Part shown: in pieces, positions 1 through 5,293 of the stretch
Position numbering within the stretch: the stretch's first letter is position 1
Layout of the letters: each line of letters begins with the position of its first letter
Source: Anaerolineae bacterium
Lineage (GTDB): Bacteria > Chloroflexota > Anaerolineae > B4-G1 > SLSP01
Reading direction: 5' to 3'
DNA: 6,346 nucleotides
NCBI GenBank assembly: GCA_016934645.1
Contig: JAFGSL010000430.1
Span: 1 to 6,346, forward strand
Notes under the pieces: model-generated
What the model saw: the letters and a program-made list of their open reading frames with translations, nothing else
Told to the model about the DNA's origin: nothing
Databases searched by the model: none
Translations under genes and position numbers: made by a program

Positions 1-1265
1 GTGGCGGCAAAGGCCAAATCGGAGAAGATGATGACGATCCAGCCAAAGACCTGGCGGGTACGCCCCTTGAGACCAGCCAAATCGGCGTAGTAGAGCAGGA
101 TAATGGTGGCGATGATGCCGGAGAGGATGTGCCAGTGCCCGGTCAGGATCAGGCGTTCATCCCGCAATGCCCACATGCGAAAGATTTCGTCCAGTTTGAC
201 GGCCATGAAGATTCCTGGCCCGGAGACGACGAAGTTCATGAAGACCATCTGCCACAACGCGCCAAACTTGAGCGGATCGTGCAGCAGCGCTTTGAGCGCC
301 TGCCCGAAAGTCGCCTTGGCGATCCCCTGCGCGGCCAGACGCTCGCGAGTCAACTTACGGAAACCGAAGATGACGAGGAAAAGCGCGCCCAACAGCACAA
401 TCGTCGAGCCGATGTAGATGAACGTGTGAGCAATCGGCTCGAAAGGCACAACTGACCACACGCCTAGCGTGATGACGATTGTGCCGAGGATAAACAGGGG
501 CATCGAGAACTTGTGCCACACGCCCTTGAAGTCGAGCCAGCGCCCGACGATGAGGGCCAAAGCCACCGCAATGAGCGTGAGCATGATATGCAGGTGCCCG
601 ATGATCGCGAGCTGCAGCGCCGACTTCTCCGGTTCGCGGAGGATGTCCTCCGCCAGGAAGGTCTCGTGGCCGTTGCCCCAGTAGGAGCCGGTCACCGCGC
701 CAAACAGCGCCGATCCCAACATCGCGACCGCCATCACGAAGAAGGCCACGCGCTCTAAATCCACCGTTCCCCAATGGGCGTACTCCCGGCCGGCGACGCG
801 GAACTCTTTCGGCCACGGCCAGAGCGCCTTTGCCAGCAACAGGCCGGCAAAGAACGTCAGCGAAAGCCCAAAAAGATAGAGGCCGTGAAAGACGAAGTTG
901 TGCCCGAAGTAGCCAAACCACAAACCGAAAATCAATGTGATGAGATACCCGAACGTGATCGTGCCGTTGATTTGCGTTCGCTCGTGGTCTTTCATCGACA
1001 CGAGGGCGGTGATTATGTAGGTTTCAATCGCGACGACAGCAATGGCAATGGTGTGGTAGAGCAGGATGATGCGGCCTTCGCGCTCAGCCTCCACCAGACG
1101 CAGCCCAAACGTGCGCACGACGACATCCGTCACACCCCACTCCCCCATCGGGCCGGACAGCGTGCCCAATCCCGCCGTCACCAGGGAGATGAGCGCAATC
1201 GCCACCAGGATCAGTCCCTTGGTCGATTGAAAGAGGAAAGTCAACTTCGCGCGTATCCCTTGCAT
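1..1265 (-). CDS. Polytopic membrane protein, divergent heme-copper oxidase/NO reductase subunit I-like (3' end outside window)
   Basis: An open frame of 421 codons starts at ATG 1265 and continues past position 1 without a stop, so the C-terminus is missing. GGAGG at 1270-1274 lies 4 bases before the ATG. At least 11 hydrophobic segments are visible, at about residues 17-37, 65-90, 102-124, 126-148, 172-195, 216-240, 253-273, 277-300, 337-356, 372-395 and 406-421. Membrane histidines are H71 (LLYHTIAI, helix 2), H224 and H226 (GHLHI, helix 6), H280 (IAHTFIYIG, start of helix 8) and H377 and H379 (GHWHI, helix 10). H71, H224 and H377 are each 153 residues apart, matching a three-times-four-helix layout. 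In heme-copper oxidases and NorB, helices 2 and 10 supply the heme ligands and helix 10 has H-x-H; that is family knowledge. The family's helix 6 Tyr or NorB Glu position and its double His are not visible, so catalysis is uncertain. It could instead be a non-catalytic heme membrane protein. It lies downstream of a CRP/FNR gene and an FNR-type box. I am sure it is a gene and moderately sure of the fold. Confidence 0.68.
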   Translation of the reverse strand, partial: MQGIRAKLTFLFQSTKGLILVAIALISLVTAGLGTLSGPMGEWGVTDVVVRTFGLRLVEAEREGRIILLYHTIAIAVVAIETYIITALVSMKDHERTQINGTITFGYLITLIFGLWFGYFGHNFVFHGLYLFGLSLTFFAGLLLAKALWPWPKEFRVAGREYAHWGTVDLERVAFFVMAVAMLGSALFGAVTGSYWGNGHETFLAEDILREPEKSALQLAIIGHLHIMLTLIAVALALIVGRWLDFKGVWHKFSMPLFILGTIVITLGVWSVVPFEPIAHTFIYIGSTIVLLGALFLVIFGFRKLTRERLAAQGIAKATFGQALKALLHDPLKFGALWQMVFMNFVVSGPGIFMAVKLDEIFRMWALRDERLILTGHWHILSGIIATIILLYYADLAGLKGRTRQVFGWIVIIFSDLAFAA

Positions 1266-1269
1266 CAAG

Positions 1270-1274
1270 CCTCC
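1270..1274 (-). promoter_or_regulatory. Ribosome binding site of the membrane protein
   Basis: GGAGG on the minus strand, 4 bases before ATG 1265. It supports that start for a frame that has no end inside the window. Confidence 0.7.
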
Positions 1275-1316
1275 AAAGCAGTCGAAAGTCTCAGGTCCAA
1301 AGTCGGGTCAGTCATA

Positions 1317-1322
1317 AGTTTA
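1317..1322 (-). promoter_or_regulatory. Candidate -10 element for the membrane protein gene
   Basis: TAAACT on the minus strand matches TATAAT at 4 of 6 positions. Its centre is 32 bases downstream of the centre of the FNR-type palindrome at 1344-1359. That puts the start site near 1310 and the palindrome at about -41.5, the classical class II activator position. There is no good -35 at 17 bases, as expected for an activator-dependent promoter. The hexamer alone is weak; the spacing is the support. Confidence 0.4.
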
Positions 1323-1343
1323 GCAGAAGGAGCGCGAGAAGTC

Positions 1344-1359
1344 ATTGACTTTTGTCAAT
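1344..1359. promoter_or_regulatory. FNR/DNR/FixK-type operator (anaerobox), perfect 16-base palindrome
   Basis: ATTGAC-TTTT-GTCAAT is perfectly symmetrical in its two 6-base arms. It fits the FNR-superfamily consensus TTGAY-N4-RTCAA at every defined position. It lies 78 bases before ATG 1265 and in the intergenic region after a CRP/FNR-family gene. FNR-type proteins read the TTGA half-site through Glu, Ser and Arg of the recognition helix (family knowledge), and the upstream regulator has these residues at E190, S193 and R194. That this regulator binds this site is inference. Confidence 0.72.
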
Positions 1360-1439
1360 TACATAAAAAGCACCACAGGAAGTCGACGTAGCACCTATAT
1401 AGCGTGGCAGAAGTCCCACACCAGTTAGCCATGCTTGAA

Positions 1440-1457
1440 GCGGATCAGCAGATCCGC
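1440..1457. repeat. Inverted repeat (7-bp stem, 4-base loop)
   Basis: GCGGATC-AGCA-GATCCGC forms a perfect 7-bp stem. It lies after the stop of the CRP/FNR gene and upstream of the next promoter, where a terminator would be expected. No clear U-tract follows on the minus strand, so a classical rho-independent terminator is not demonstrated. Confidence 0.5.
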
Positions 1458-1473
1458 GGTTCTTGCGCGCTAC

Positions 1474-1496
1474 GCCGGGATCTGACGATCCCTGGC
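1474..1496. repeat. Inverted repeat (9-bp stem with one bulge, 4-base loop)
   Basis: GGGATC (1477-1482), loop TGAC, GATCCC (1487-1492), then a bulged T and three more pairs (GCC 1474-1476 with GGC 1494-1496). It lies 51 bases after the stop of the CRP/FNR gene. Its core GGATC-N4-GATCC is shared with the hairpin at 1440-1457. It may end or stabilise the regulator transcript; no U-run follows. Confidence 0.5.
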
Positions 1497-1547
1497 AAGC
1501 ATAAATTGGGGAGCTATTTACGCCACGCGGTACTAGACGACACGAGA

Positions 1548-2237
1548 TTACAGCAGTTCGACAGCAGCCATCTCCGCCAGCGCTGCGGGATAGAGGACGC
1601 GAATGATACGACGGGTGCATTGAATGTAGCCACTGCGCCGCAGCATGCCCAACGAACGGCTGAAAGGTTCAGGGCCGGTAGCAACCCGGGCAGCGAGTTC
1701 GACGTTGGGATTGGCGCGACGGTCGATGGGATTCTGTCCGTCGCCGCTCAAATCGAGGAGCAACTTTGCCGTGCGCGCGACGACGGAACGAAAGGAAAGG
1801 TCTTCGTATTGGGAAATCAAAAAGCGATTGCGCGTCGCCATCACCCGAAGCAACCCTATGCCCATTGGCGGGTACCGGCGCAAAAGCGTGTGGAAGGCCT
1901 CACAAGGAATGCGCCAGGTCACGGATTCTTGGCTGGCAACCGCCGTAGCGACGTTTGGCCCACCATCAAGCACGGGCACTTCGTTGAACATAATGACGGG
2001 ATTGATAACGGCCAGAATATGTTCCTGTCCCTGAGGACCGAACTTGCGCAACTGCACCTGCCCCTTGAGCAGCACAAACATGCCGGCGCACGGTGCACCC
2101 TCGGTGAAAATCGTCGCTTCCGCCGGGAAATGCAGCACTTCCCCCAAGGCGATAATGGCCCGCCGGTCCGCCACGTCCAACGATTTGAAGTGCTTGACCC
2201 GCTTCAGCAAATCGGCCAGAGAGTCCAGGTCATACAT
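1548..2237 (-). CDS. CRP/FNR-family transcriptional regulator with FNR-type DNA specificity
   Basis: This is a complete 229-residue protein, the usual length for the family. Residues about 14-128 form the cyclic-nucleotide-binding-like beta-barrel, with TIFTEGAPCAGMFVLLKGQV as its typical core. A dimerisation helix follows at about 128-160 and a winged helix-turn-helix at about 160-215. The recognition helix contains E190-P-F-S193-R194, the E-x-x-S-R pattern that in FNR reads TTGA half-sites. The arginine-serine pair with which CRP holds the cAMP phosphate is absent: the matching segment is GGPNVATAV. Only three scattered cysteines occur (C50, C112, C207), so an FNR-like N-terminal iron-sulfur cluster is unlikely. 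The ligand is unknown; a heme or NO sensor of the DNR type is possible but not shown. ATG 2237 is the only reasonable start because an in-frame TGA lies 18 bases upstream. It has no good ribosome binding site, and it starts 8 bases after the dehydrogenase stop, so translational coupling is likely. Confidence 0.9.
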   Translation of the reverse strand: MYDLDSLADLLKRVKHFKSLDVADRRAIIALGEVLHFPAEATIFTEGAPCAGMFVLLKGQVQLRKFGPQGQEHILAVINPVIMFNEVPVLDGGPNVATAVASQESVTWRIPCEAFHTLLRRYPPMGIGLLRVMATRNRFLISQYEDLSFRSVVARTAKLLLDLSGDGQNPIDRRANPNVELAARVATGPEPFSRSLGMLRRSGYIQCTRRIIRVLYPAALAEMAAVELL

Positions 2238-2245
2238 AGAACGCG

Positions 2246-3286
2246 TTAAAACCTGTCAATGACGGACACGCCAATCTGCGCGAACTGCCCCATCGCCATC
2301 AATTCGTCGATGGATTCTTCCAGCGTCACCGTCTTGCGGATGAGGCGCTTCGGATCGAGCTTGCCCGTCACGATCATATCCAGCATCGCGGGATAGGCGT
2401 GCGCCTGCATCCCGTGGCTGCCCAGGAGTTCCAATTCCCAGGCGATGACGAGGTTCATCGGGATGAGCGCGTCCTTGTAATCCGCCACCATCAGCCCCAC
2501 CTGGACGTGACGGCCGCGCTTGCGCAGGCTCAGCACCGAGTTGCGGCACGTCGTCGCGCTGCCGAGTGCGTCGAGCGAGACGTGCGCCCCGCCGCCGGTC
2601 AGGTCACGGATACGCTCGACAAGGTGCGGCTCTTCGCGCGCGTTGATGGCGTGCTCCGCGCCGACGCTCTGCGCGAAGGCCAGCGTCTCGTCTTTGATAT
2701 CCACGCCGATGACGCGCGCGCCCATCGCGTGCGCGATCATAATCGCCGAAAGCCCCACCCCGCCACAGCCGTGGACGACGAGCCACTCGCCGGGCGCAAT
2801 GCGGCCTTGCTCCACCACAGCGCGGAATGACGTGATAAAACGGCAGCCCAGGCTCGCTGCCGCGACGAAATCGAGCGCATCGGGCAGGCGCACCAGGTTC
2901 ACGTCGGCGTGCGGGATCGCGACGTACTGCGCAAACGATCCCCACGCGGTGAATCCCGGCTGGAAGTAGTTGTCGCAGATGTGCTGGTTGCCGGAGAGGC
3001 ACTGCGGGCAATGTCCACAGCCCACGGCAAACGGCACGGTCACGCGCTCACCGAGTTTCCAGCGGTGCACCTCCGCGCCAACGGCCTCCACCACACCCGC
3101 CAACTCGTGGCCGGGGACGTGCGGCAGATGGATGTCCGAATCATGGCCCATCCAGCCGTGCCAATCGCTGCGGCAGATGCCGTTGGCTTCCACACGCACG
3201 ACAACACCGTCGTCCGCAGGCGTGGGATCGGGAACATTCCGAATTTCGGGACGACGCTCGAATGCTTCATAGAGTACAGCTTTCAT
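2246..3286 (-). CDS. Zinc-dependent medium-chain alcohol dehydrogenase, NAD-type
   Basis: This is a complete 346-residue protein of the MDR superfamily, normal length. Catalytic zinc ligands are visible as C38 ([10 protein letters not shown]), the H60-E61 pair (PGHELAG) and C148 (SLGCRF). The structural zinc site is C90, C93, C96 and C104. The Rossmann motif is G173-C-G175-G176-V-G178, and D196 at the end of the second strand suggests NAD over NADP. The predicted reaction is reversible oxidation of an alcohol to an aldehyde or ketone in the cytoplasm. The [13 protein letters not shown] segment resembles a broad bacterial subgroup near benzyl-alcohol-type enzymes, but the substrate cannot be read from sequence. 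The frame is open further upstream to an ATG at 3331. I chose ATG 3286 because MKAV is the standard family N-terminus and AAGGAG lies 8 bases before it. The CRP/FNR gene follows after 8 bases, so the two are probably co-transcribed. Confidence 0.93.
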   Translation of the reverse strand: MKAVLYEAFERRPEIRNVPDPTPADDGVVVRVEANGICRSDWHGWMGHDSDIHLPHVPGHELAGVVEAVGAEVHRWKLGERVTVPFAVGCGHCPQCLSGNQHICDNYFQPGFTAWGSFAQYVAIPHADVNLVRLPDALDFVAAASLGCRFITSFRAVVEQGRIAPGEWLVVHGCGGVGLSAIMIAHAMGARVIGVDIKDETLAFAQSVGAEHAINAREEPHLVERIRDLTGGGAHVSLDALGSATTCRNSVLSLRKRGRHVQVGLMVADYKDALIPMNLVIAWELELLGSHGMQAHAYPAMLDMIVTGKLDPKRLIRKTVTLEESIDELMAMGQFAQIGVSVIDRF

Positions 3287-3294
3287 TAAAGTTA

Positions 3295-3300
3295 CTCCTT
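3295..3300 (-). promoter_or_regulatory. Ribosome binding site deciding the dehydrogenase start
   Basis: AAGGAG on the minus strand, 8 bases before ATG 3286. The alternative upstream ATG at 3331 would add 15 residues that are not typical of the family. Confidence 0.8.
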
Positions 3301-3343
3301 GTTCACGTGACCAGGCTGGCGATAAAGGCATCCAGAAGAATTT

Positions 3344-3631
3344 TCAAATGCAAAAACGCGAGGCCGATGAATTCATCACGAATCTGAGTTTATTACCGGT
3401 GACCTTTCGCAATTGCCGCTCGCTCTGTAGCATCGTTCGCCAAACAGTAACACCAACATAGAGGACAATCTCGCGTTCATTCTGATTAAACGGCATATCG
3501 TCCAGGTTGATGAGAAAGCCCAAAACCAACGGCGGCTCTTCGCTCATTTTGGCCATGATCAGTTGAGCATCATACTCCGTGGCCTGGGCCATTTTCTCCC
3601 AGGTTTTCACCACAACTTCTTCTGAAATCAT
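3344..3631 (-). CDS. Small protein of unknown function (95 aa)
   Basis: I do not recognise this protein. It is complete from ATG 3631 with AAGGA at 3639-3643, 7 bases upstream. It starts 23 bases after the stop of the membrane protein at 3655-4275, in the same direction, which supports a shared transcript. It looks soluble and mostly helical. The N-terminal half is acidic (EEVVVKTWEKM, MSEEPP), a central hydrophobic stretch lies near residues 36-44 (VLGFLINLD), and an amphipathic segment near 52-69 (EREIVLYVGVTVWRTM) is followed by a basic tail. There are no catalytic motifs, signal peptide or metal-binding cluster. Codon use is AT-richer than in the flanking dehydrogenase genes. It may be a cytoplasmic partner of the upstream membrane protein, but that rests only on adjacency. 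Confidence 0.7.
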   Translation of the reverse strand: MISEEVVVKTWEKMAQATEYDAQLIMAKMSEEPPLVLGFLINLDDMPFNQNEREIVLYVGVTVWRTMLQSERQLRKVTGNKLRFVMNSSASRFCI

Positions 3632-3654
3632 TGGGCAATCCTTATCAAAGTGGA

Positions 3655-4275
3655 TTAGTATTCCGTCGTCTCTCGTTGTTTAAGCGCTCGAATAGCTCCG
3701 ACGCCTTGCACCATAGGGATGATCAAAATGACACGAACAACTAATCCCGTGGTGTAGGAAGCGCCACCTGCCAAGAGTCCAAGCAGAGCGTCCAATGCAA
3801 AAATAGCAATGGCGAGAATCAGAGCCAAAGCTGACCGGCGTTTAACGAAAAAGCCAAGGACTAGAAAAACCAGGCCGAAGATCATCGAATAAAAACCGAT
3901 GCCGATATCCTGCAAAAACTCGACTTGAAATAGCCAGGCGATCAGCCCCAAAAACAGGTTCAAACCCGCGACAAAAAACACCATCCCGTAAGCGTTCTTC
4001 AGCCGGTTTTCAGGATCGGATGAGGATCCTGGTAGCGGTTGTCCGTTACGCAAGATCTGCAATTCCGCACTGTAAAGCTTTTGTACAAGCTGAACGCTCA
4101 AAGATGAGCCGTCCGGGAGCGCGAACTGTCGCCCAGCTTTCAGATCCTTTTGACCGGACAATTCGCCGATCACTTCATCGTCCAGTTTCACCGTAAAATC
4201 TTTGTACAAACCTTTCCAGGAGATTTCCAGCCGCTTCGGGCCGCCGGGTTCTAGAGCATAAGTCAACTTCGCCAT
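3655..4275 (-). CDS. Four-helix membrane protein with soluble N-terminal domain, unknown function
   Basis: This 206-residue protein has two parts. Residues 1-95 are soluble and look beta-rich (ISWKGLYKDFTVKLDDEVIG, FALPDGSSLSVQL, AELQILRNGQPLPGS), giving a sandwich-like pattern. Residues 97-195 hold four predicted membrane helices at about 97-117, 124-144, 148-169 and 176-195. The polar tail is short (LKQRETTEY). There is no signal peptide, so the N-terminal domain is probably cytoplasmic, though topology is not certain. I recall similar two-part proteins in Chloroflexota and cyanobacteria without an assigned function. The start at ATG 4275 is set by GAGGAGG 5 bases upstream; a longer frame reaches 4341 but lacks such a site. 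It is followed by the 95-residue gene after 23 bases. It is AT-richer than its neighbours. Confidence 0.82.
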   Translation of the reverse strand: MAKLTYALEPGGPKRLEISWKGLYKDFTVKLDDEVIGELSGQKDLKAGRQFALPDGSSLSVQLVQKLYSAELQILRNGQPLPGSSSDPENRLKNAYGMVFFVAGLNLFLGLIAWLFQVEFLQDIGIGFYSMIFGLVFLVLGFFVKRRSALALILAIAIFALDALLGLLAGGASYTTGLVVRVILIIPMVQGVGAIRALKQRETTEY

Positions 4276-4280
4276 AGCAT

Positions 4281-4287
4281 CCTCCTC
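4281..4287 (-). promoter_or_regulatory. Strong ribosome binding site deciding the membrane protein start
   Basis: GAGGAGG on the minus strand, 5 bases before ATG 4275. It favours the 206-residue protein over a 228-residue version starting at 4341. Confidence 0.8.
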
Positions 4288-4309
4288 ATTGAAATTGATT
4301 TCACGATCA

Positions 4310-4329
4310 CCTCTGCAAAAGTACAGAGG
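4310..4329. repeat. Inverted repeat in the leader of the unknown two-gene unit
   Basis: CCTCTG (4310-4315) and CAGAGG (4324-4329) form a 6-bp stem around an 8-base AT-rich spacer, 34 bases before ATG 4275. It could be an operator or an mRNA hairpin. Nothing identifies a binding protein. Confidence 0.35.
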
Positions 4330-4382
4330 ACTCTTCCGCACACTGTTTTAGGTTTTGTAAAAGAATTGGTTCCCGCGCAAGC

Positions 4383-4398
4383 GCCCCGGGGACGGGGC
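4383..4398 (-). terminator. Possible weak terminator after the short-chain dehydrogenase
   Basis: GCCCC (4383-4387) and GGGGC (4394-4398) give a GC-only 5-bp stem with a 6-base loop, 22 bases beyond the dehydrogenase stop. A T-rich stretch (TTCTTTTAC) follows on the minus strand, but only after about 17 bases, so it does not fit the standard rho-independent form. The 145-base gap 4276-4420 contains only this hairpin, the inverted repeat at 4310-4329 and the ribosome site. Confidence 0.25.
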
Positions 4399-4420
4399 TT
4401 AGAGCGTAATATTCAGGTTA

Positions 4421-5200
4421 CTACAAACGCTGCAACGTCATCCCGCCATCGACCATGATGACCTGTCCGGTTGAATACGCGAAGTCGCCGCGCGCGAGGG
4501 CAGCCACGGCCTTGCCGATATCGTCGGGATAACCCCACCGCGCCTGCACCATCAGCCCTTCAGCGATAAGCTTGTCGTATTTGGCCTGTACCGTCGCGGT
4601 CATGTCGGTCTTGATGACGCCCGGCCGCACTTCGTAGACGGGAATCTCAAACTCCCCCAGACGCGCCGCCCAAAGCATCGTCGCCATGCTGACACCCGCT
4701 TTTGAGATGCAGTACTCGCCCCGGCTTGGCGACGCGACGGTCGCGGAGACGGAAGAGATATTGATGATACACCCTTCAAACGCGGCGTCGGCATCATGCT
4801 GCGCGATCATCCAATTCGCCACAGCCTGCGTGAGGAAGTACGGCCCCTTGAGATTGATCCCCATCACCCAATCATAGCTCTCCTCGGTGGCTTCGAGGAT
4901 GTCGGCGCGCACGCGTGGCGCGACGCCGGCGTTGTTCACCAGCACGTTGAGCCGCCCGAAGCGTTCCTTGATCTCGTCGAGCGCGCGCTGGCGGGCTTCG
5001 CGGTCGGTGACATCGGCACGGCAATAGAGCACGTCTGCGCCCTGCTCGCGCAGCTCGTTGAGCGCCGGGATGACGGCCTCATCCGGGTGGATATCCATTA
5101 TGGCAATGTCGCACGGCGCGATCGGATCCGATGCCAGCGCCATCGCAATTCCCAGGCCAATGCCACGTCCCGCGCCGGTGATTAGGGCTACTTTTTTCAT
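4421..5200 (-). CDS. Short-chain dehydrogenase/reductase, NAD-type, 3-ketoacyl-ACP-reductase-like
   Basis: This complete 259-residue classical SDR has every expected motif. The nucleotide loop is T8-G-A-G-R-G-I-G15. D36 ends the second strand and suggests NAD. D63 lies in the CRADVTD segment, and N89-N-A-G92 is present. The catalytic set is N116, S150, Y163 and K167, with Tyr in the YCISK motif and Ser 13 residues before it. The RPG motif at 192-194 is followed by KTDM, and the C-terminus has the usual VDGGM. The GEYCISKAG and YEVRPGVIKTDM segments match a subgroup usually annotated as 3-ketoacyl-ACP reductase, although NAD preference and genome context often point to sugar or polyol oxidation instead. 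The true substrate is unknown. The enzyme is cytoplasmic, and family members are usually tetramers. AGGAG lies 8 bases before ATG 5200. The gene begins 70 bases after the RecQ stop, so read-through from it is possible. Confidence 0.93.
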   Translation of the reverse strand: MKKVALITGAGRGIGLGIAMALASDPIAPCDIAIMDIHPDEAVIPALNELREQGADVLYCRADVTDREARQRALDEIKERFGRLNVLVNNAGVAPRVRADILEATEESYDWVMGINLKGPYFLTQAVANWMIAQHDADAAFEGCIINISSVSATVASPSRGEYCISKAGVSMATMLWAARLGEFEIPVYEVRPGVIKTDMTATVQAKYDKLIAEGLMVQARWGYPDDIGKAVAALARGDFAYSTGQVIMVDGGMTLQRL

Positions 5201-5216
5201 CGTGTGTTCTCCTGTT

Positions 5217-5251
5217 GGGTTATGGGTTGTGGGTTATGGGTTACGAGTTTG
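5217..5251. repeat. Heptanucleotide tandem repeat (GGGTTRY)
   Basis: Four adjacent heptamers, GGGTTAT, GGGTTGT, GGGTTAT and GGGTTAC, occupy 5217-5244. A decayed fifth copy, GAGTTTG, follows. Read on the minus strand they are GTAACCC-type units. They fill the leader of the short-chain dehydrogenase, just ahead of its ribosome binding site at 5209-5213. Confidence 0.75.
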
Positions 5252-5262
5252 TGTGTTATGCA

Positions 5263-5293
5263 CTGATTCTTCATTCGCTGATTCTTGATTCTT
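5263..5293. repeat. Short direct repeats (TGATTCTT) across the RecQ stop codon
   Basis: CTGATTCTT occurs at 5263-5271 and 5278-5286, and GATTCTT follows at 5287-5293. The array overlaps the last codons and stop of the helicase gene, so the terminal residues EESRISE are partly repeat-encoded. Confidence 0.6.

Noticed and set aside
355..921. Minus-strand frame of 188 codons
   Set aside because: It is arginine-rich with no domain pattern and overlaps, in another frame, the continuous membrane-protein frame that has regular helices and a ribosome site.
1353..1358. TTGACA on the minus strand as a consensus -35 box
   Set aside because: No acceptable -10 lies 16-18 bases downstream; the hexamer is explained as half of the FNR-type palindrome.
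774..1391. Plus-strand open frame of 205 codons
   Set aside because: It lies antisense to the membrane protein gene, has no hydrophobic or domain pattern, and is rich in R, H, Q and D as expected from reading a GC-rich gene backwards.
1404..2249. Plus-strand open frame of 281 codons
   Set aside because: It is the antisense shadow of the CRP/FNR gene, which has clear family motifs on the minus strand.
2246..2259. Imperfect FNR-like box (TTGAC-AGGT-TTTAA, minus strand) just before the regulator start
   Set aside because: Only the first half-site matches; the second matches 3 of 5 positions and overlaps the dehydrogenase stop codon. It is too weak to claim autoregulation.
3303..3310. TCACGTGA palindrome upstream of the alcohol dehydrogenase
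   Set aside because: It is an 8-base palindrome with no extension or second copy, and one of this length can occur by chance.
4293..4308. TTGAT...ATCAC pair upstream of the four-helix membrane protein
   Set aside because: The spacer between half-sites is 6 rather than 4 bases, so it fits neither the FNR box nor the CRP TGTGA-N6-TCACA geometry.
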